Shown one piece after another: positions 34,461 to 37,141 of a DNA stretch of 37,141 nucleotides; within the stretch, counting starts at the first letter, position 1; each line of letters begins with the position of its first letter. The DNA comes from Akkermansiaceae bacterium. GTDB taxonomy: Bacteria > Verrucomicrobiota > Verrucomicrobiia > Verrucomicrobiales > Akkermansiaceae. The stretch lies in contig JANYFB010000338.1 of the NCBI GenBank assembly GCA_025362955.1, forward strand, positions 1 to 37,141, read 5' to 3'. The notes below the pieces were generated by a model. The model saw only the letters and a program-made list of their open reading frames with translations, was not told the DNA's origin and did no database searches. Made by a program: the position numbers and the translations under genes.

Positions 34461-37141
34461 ATGTCCGATTCCTTCGTCCACCTCCACCTGCACACTCAGT
34501 TTTCCCTGCTCGACGGGATGATCCGCACCAAGGATCTCGCCAAACGCGCTGCCGATCTCGGGATGCCGGCGGTGGCAATGACGGACCACGGCAACCTTTA
34601 CGGTGCGATCAAATTTTATCAGGACTGTAAAAAGGCCGGAGTGAAACCGATCCTAGGTTGCGAAATTTACCTCGCTCCCGCCTCGATGGACGACAAGCGC
34701 GAGGTCGTCGGTCGTAAGCGCTCGACCCACTTGACCCTGCTTGCCGAGACGAACGAAGGCTGGCAAAACCTCAGCAAACTCGTTTCCAAAGCCAACCTCG
34801 AGGGACTCTATCAGGGCGAACCCCGCGTGGACCGAGAGACTCTCAAGCTGCACTCCAAAGGCGTCATCTGTCTAACAGGCTGCATTTCCGGCCCGGTCAA
34901 TGAATGGCTGCTTGTCGGTGACGAGGACAAGGCCCGTGAGTGCCTGATGGAAATTGTCGGCATTTACGGCGGCGAAAACACTTACATCGAGATCCACAAT
35001 CACGACCTCGAACCGCAGCGCCTCGTCACCCCTTCCCTGCTCAAGTTTGCCCGGGAACTCGATCTGAAAGTCGTGGCCGCAAACGATGTGCATTTTCTCG
35101 ATAAGTCCGATCACGAGGCGCATGACGTGATGATCTGCATCGGAACCGGCCATCTGGTGATCGATGAAAACCGCAAACACTACACGCCGGAAGTCTATTT
35201 TAAAACGCCGGAACAAATGCGCGCACTTTTCGCCGATGTTCCCGGTGCCTGTGACGCGACTTTGGAAATCGCGGAACGCTGCAACGTCACCCTCAAACTC
35301 GATCCCGCCAGCTCGGAAAAATACCCGCAGTTCGGCACTCCAGATGGCAGCCCCCGCGAGGAATATCTGATGAAGGTCTGCCAGATTGGCCTCGTGAAAC
35401 GCTACGGCATCGAACGCGCCGGAGAACCGGAGATCGTGGAGCGACTGAAATACGAGGTGGATACGATCAATCAGTTAGGCTTCGCCTCCTACTTCCTCAT
35501 CACTGCGGATTTCATCCAATGGGCGCGTGACAATGACATCCCCGTCGGTCCCGGCCGTGGCTCGGCGGCGGGTTCGCTGGCCTCCTATGCCATGGGAATC
35601 ACGGATATTTGCCCACTGCGATTCGGCCTGATCTTCGAGCGCTTCCTTAATCCGGAACGCGTTAGCCCACCCGACGTCGATATCGACTTCTGCCAGAGCC
35701 GCCGCGTGGAAGTGATAGATTACGTCCGGAAAAAATATGGCGAGCGCAGTGTTTCCCATATCATCACTTATGGAAAACTCGGGGCGAAAAGCGTGCTGCG
35801 CGACGTGTGCCGCGTGATGGGAATTTCCTATGGCGAGGGCGACCGCATCGCCAAACTCATCGAGCCCAAGCCCGACGCCACGCTCGCCAAGGAATACGAA
35901 ACCAAGCCCGAGCTGAAGGAACTCATCGAAAGCAGCTCCACCTATCAGCAGCTCTGGAGCTACGCCACCAAGCTCGAAGGCCTCGCCCGCAACGTCGGCG
36001 TCCATGCGGCAGGAGTCGTGATCGGTGATAGACCGTTAGACGAACACGTCCCGCTCACCCGTGGAAATGAAGGGGAAGTCGTCACTCAATACGACATGAA
36101 GGCCATCACCGACGTGGGCCTGCTCAAGATGGATTTCCTCGGGTTGAAAAACCTCACCGTCATTCACGAAGCCGTGGAGCACATCCGCAAACACACGCCG
36201 GACTTCGCGATTGAAACGGTGCCGCTCGAAGACTGGCGGACCTTCGAGCTCCTCAACCGCGGCGAAACCATGGGCGTGTTTCAGTTGGAATCCGGCGGCA
36301 TGGTCGAGACCTGTCGCAAGTACGCCATCGAGAAAATCGACGACATCATCGACCTTCTCGCCGTCTATCGCCCCGGAGCTATGCAGTTCATCGACCAGAT
36401 GCTCGATGTGAAAAAGGGCCGGACCCGCGCGATGTATGAGCATCCATTGTTAGAGAAAGTCTGCGGCGACACCTTCGGCGTCATGATCTATCAGGAACAA
36501 GTCCAGAACGCCGCCAAGGTCCTCGCCGGTTACACGCTCGGTGGTGCCGACCTCCTCCGCCGCGCGATGGGCAAGAAGGACCCGATAGAGATGGAGAAAG
36601 AGCGGGCGAAATTTGTCGCGGGCGCAGCGGTCACCAACAACATCGGTGAAAAACTGGCCAACCAGATTTTCGATAAAATCGCCATGTTCGCCGGTTATGG
36701 GTTTAATAAATCCCACTCCGCCTGTTACGGCCATATTTCCTACTGGACCGCCTATTTGAAGGCGAACCACCCGGTCGAGTTCATGGCCGCCTTGCTCTCT
36801 AACGAAATCCATAACACCGACAAGATCGGCGTTTTCGTCTCCGAGTGCCACCGCATGGGCTTGGAAATTTTGCCGCCCAATCTCAATGTCTCGCAGCTCC
36901 GCTTTTCGCCGGAGACCACCCCTAACGGCTCGAAAGGTGTGCGCTACGGACTCGCTGCGATCAAGAACTGCGGAGAAGGAGCCATGGCCATCGCCATTCT
37001 GGATCGCGGGAAAAACGGCACATTCCTCTCGCTCGACGACTTCGCCTCGCGCCTCGATTCCAAGGTCGTCAACAAACGCATTCTCGAAAACCTCGCCAAG
37101 GCCGGTGCGCTCGACTGGACCGGAGAATCGCGGGCCGGGAT
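34461..37141 (+). CDS. dnaE: DNA polymerase III alpha subunit, 3' end beyond the window
   Basis: The frame opens at ATG 34461 and stays open to base 37141 (893 codons plus 2 nt). The expected full length is about 1,150-1,200 residues. DnaE is the replicative polymerase subunit. An N-terminal PHP domain is shown by 'FVHLHLHTQFSLLDG' (His7, His9, His11) and 'AMTDHGNLYG' (Asp42, His43). The C-family polymerase core has 'VGPGRGSAAGSLASYAMGI', 'FERFLNPERVSPPDVDIDF' with two catalytic Asp near residues 406-408, and 'LLKMDFLGLKNL' with the third Asp near 557. Next come 'RPGAMQFIDQML', 'YQEQVQNAAKVLAGY' and 'FNKSHSACYGHISYWTAYLK'. No Shine-Dalgarno precedes the ATG. Confidence 0.97.
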   Translation, partial: MSDSFVHLHLHTQFSLLDGMIRTKDLAKRAADLGMPAVAMTDHGNLYGAIKFYQDCKKAGVKPILGCEIYLAPASMDDKREVVGRKRSTHLTLLAETNEGWQNLSKLVSKANLEGLYQGEPRVDRETLKLHSKGVICLTGCISGPVNEWLLVGDEDKARECLMEIVGIYGGENTYIEIHNHDLEPQRLVTPSLLKFARELDLKVVAANDVHFLDKSDHEAHDVMICIGTGHLVIDENRKHYTPEVYFKTPEQMRALFADVPGACDATLEIAERCNVTLKLDPASSEKYPQFGTPDGSPREEYLMKVCQIGLVKRYGIERAGEPEIVERLKYEVDTINQLGFASYFLITADFIQWARDNDIPVGPGRGSAAGSLASYAMGITDICPLRFGLIFERFLNPERVSPPDVDIDFCQSRRVEVIDYVRKKYGERSVSHIITYGKLGAKSVLRDVCRVMGISYGEGDRIAKLIEPKPDATLAKEYETKPELKELIESSSTYQQLWSYATKLEGLARNVGVHAAGVVIGDRPLDEHVPLTRGNEGEVVTQYDMKAITDVGLLKMDFLGLKNLTVIHEAVEHIRKHTPDFAIETVPLEDWRTFELLNRGETMGVFQLESGGMVETCRKYAIEKIDDIIDLLAVYRPGAMQFIDQMLDVKKGRTRAMYEHPLLEKVCGDTFGVMIYQEQVQNAAKVLAGYTLGGADLLRRAMGKKDPIEMEKERAKFVAGAAVTNNIGEKLANQIFDKIAMFAGYGFNKSHSACYGHISYWTAYLKANHPVEFMAALLSNEIHNTDKIGVFVSECHRMGLEILPPNLNVSQLRFSPETTPNGSKGVRYGLAAIKNCGEGAMAIAILDRGKNGTFLSLDDFASRLDSKVVNKRILENLAKAGALDWTGESRAG

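Noticed and set aside
1-37141. CRISPR arrays, tRNA/rRNA genes, insertion sequences, att sites
   Set aside because: I scanned for regular direct repeats, cloverleaf-like segments and transposase or integrase motifs and found none I could support.

Overview
The window looks like chromosomal DNA of a moderately GC-rich Gram-negative bacterium, most likely a member of the Verrucomicrobiota (inference). The grounds are a DUF3739-type giant adhesin, a PEP-CTERM protein, secreted proteins ending in a 'ADPDxDGxxNxxEF' calcium-binding-like module, FolE2 paired with a QueD, and almost no Shine-Dalgarno sequences. I see no rRNA, tRNA, CRISPR array, prophage or insertion sequence. Housekeeping genes (aat, folE2, queD, pheS, purK, purE, recQ, dnaE) alternate with cell-surface genes and one restriction-modification pair.

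Layout. 1-8131 (+): the 3' part of a giant filamentous-haemagglutinin-like adhesin, then a secreted Sel1-repeat protein. 8176-11174 (-): a membrane-anchored hypothetical protein, then (upstream in transcription) a PstS-like binding protein and a PEP-CTERM protein, with a strong terminator after the binding protein. 11574-14239 (+): two paralogues of that PEP-CTERM protein. 14245-17314 (-): aat, folE2, queD, pheS. 17427-18254 (+): a DsbD-alpha-like secreted protein. 18264-22647 (-): SWIM/SNF2 helicase, purK, purE. 22818-26042 (+): cytosine-5 DNA methyltransferase, putative PD-(D/E)XK endonuclease, Tat-exported metallo-beta-lactamase-fold protein. 26059-30851 (-): YkuD L,D-transpeptidase, S8-type peptidase, RecQ. 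30850-33998 (+): small conserved hypothetical and a large lipoprotein. 34003-34302 (-): Dabb protein. 34461 to the end (+): dnaE, cut by the window edge.

How genes work together. FolE2 and QueD catalyse successive early steps from GTP toward queuosine. PurE and PurK together convert AIR to CAIR. The methyltransferase and endonuclease form a compact type II-like R-M unit. The most unusual part is 10284-14239. Three paralogous secreted proteins share one N-terminal module of about 270 residues, but each carries a different C-terminus: PEP-CTERM anchor, TSP3-like module, or choice-of-anchor-D/Ig-like domain. All three have a GTGACGA element in the same orientation 153-165 bp before the start codon, which suggests a co-regulated, module-swapping surface-protein family.
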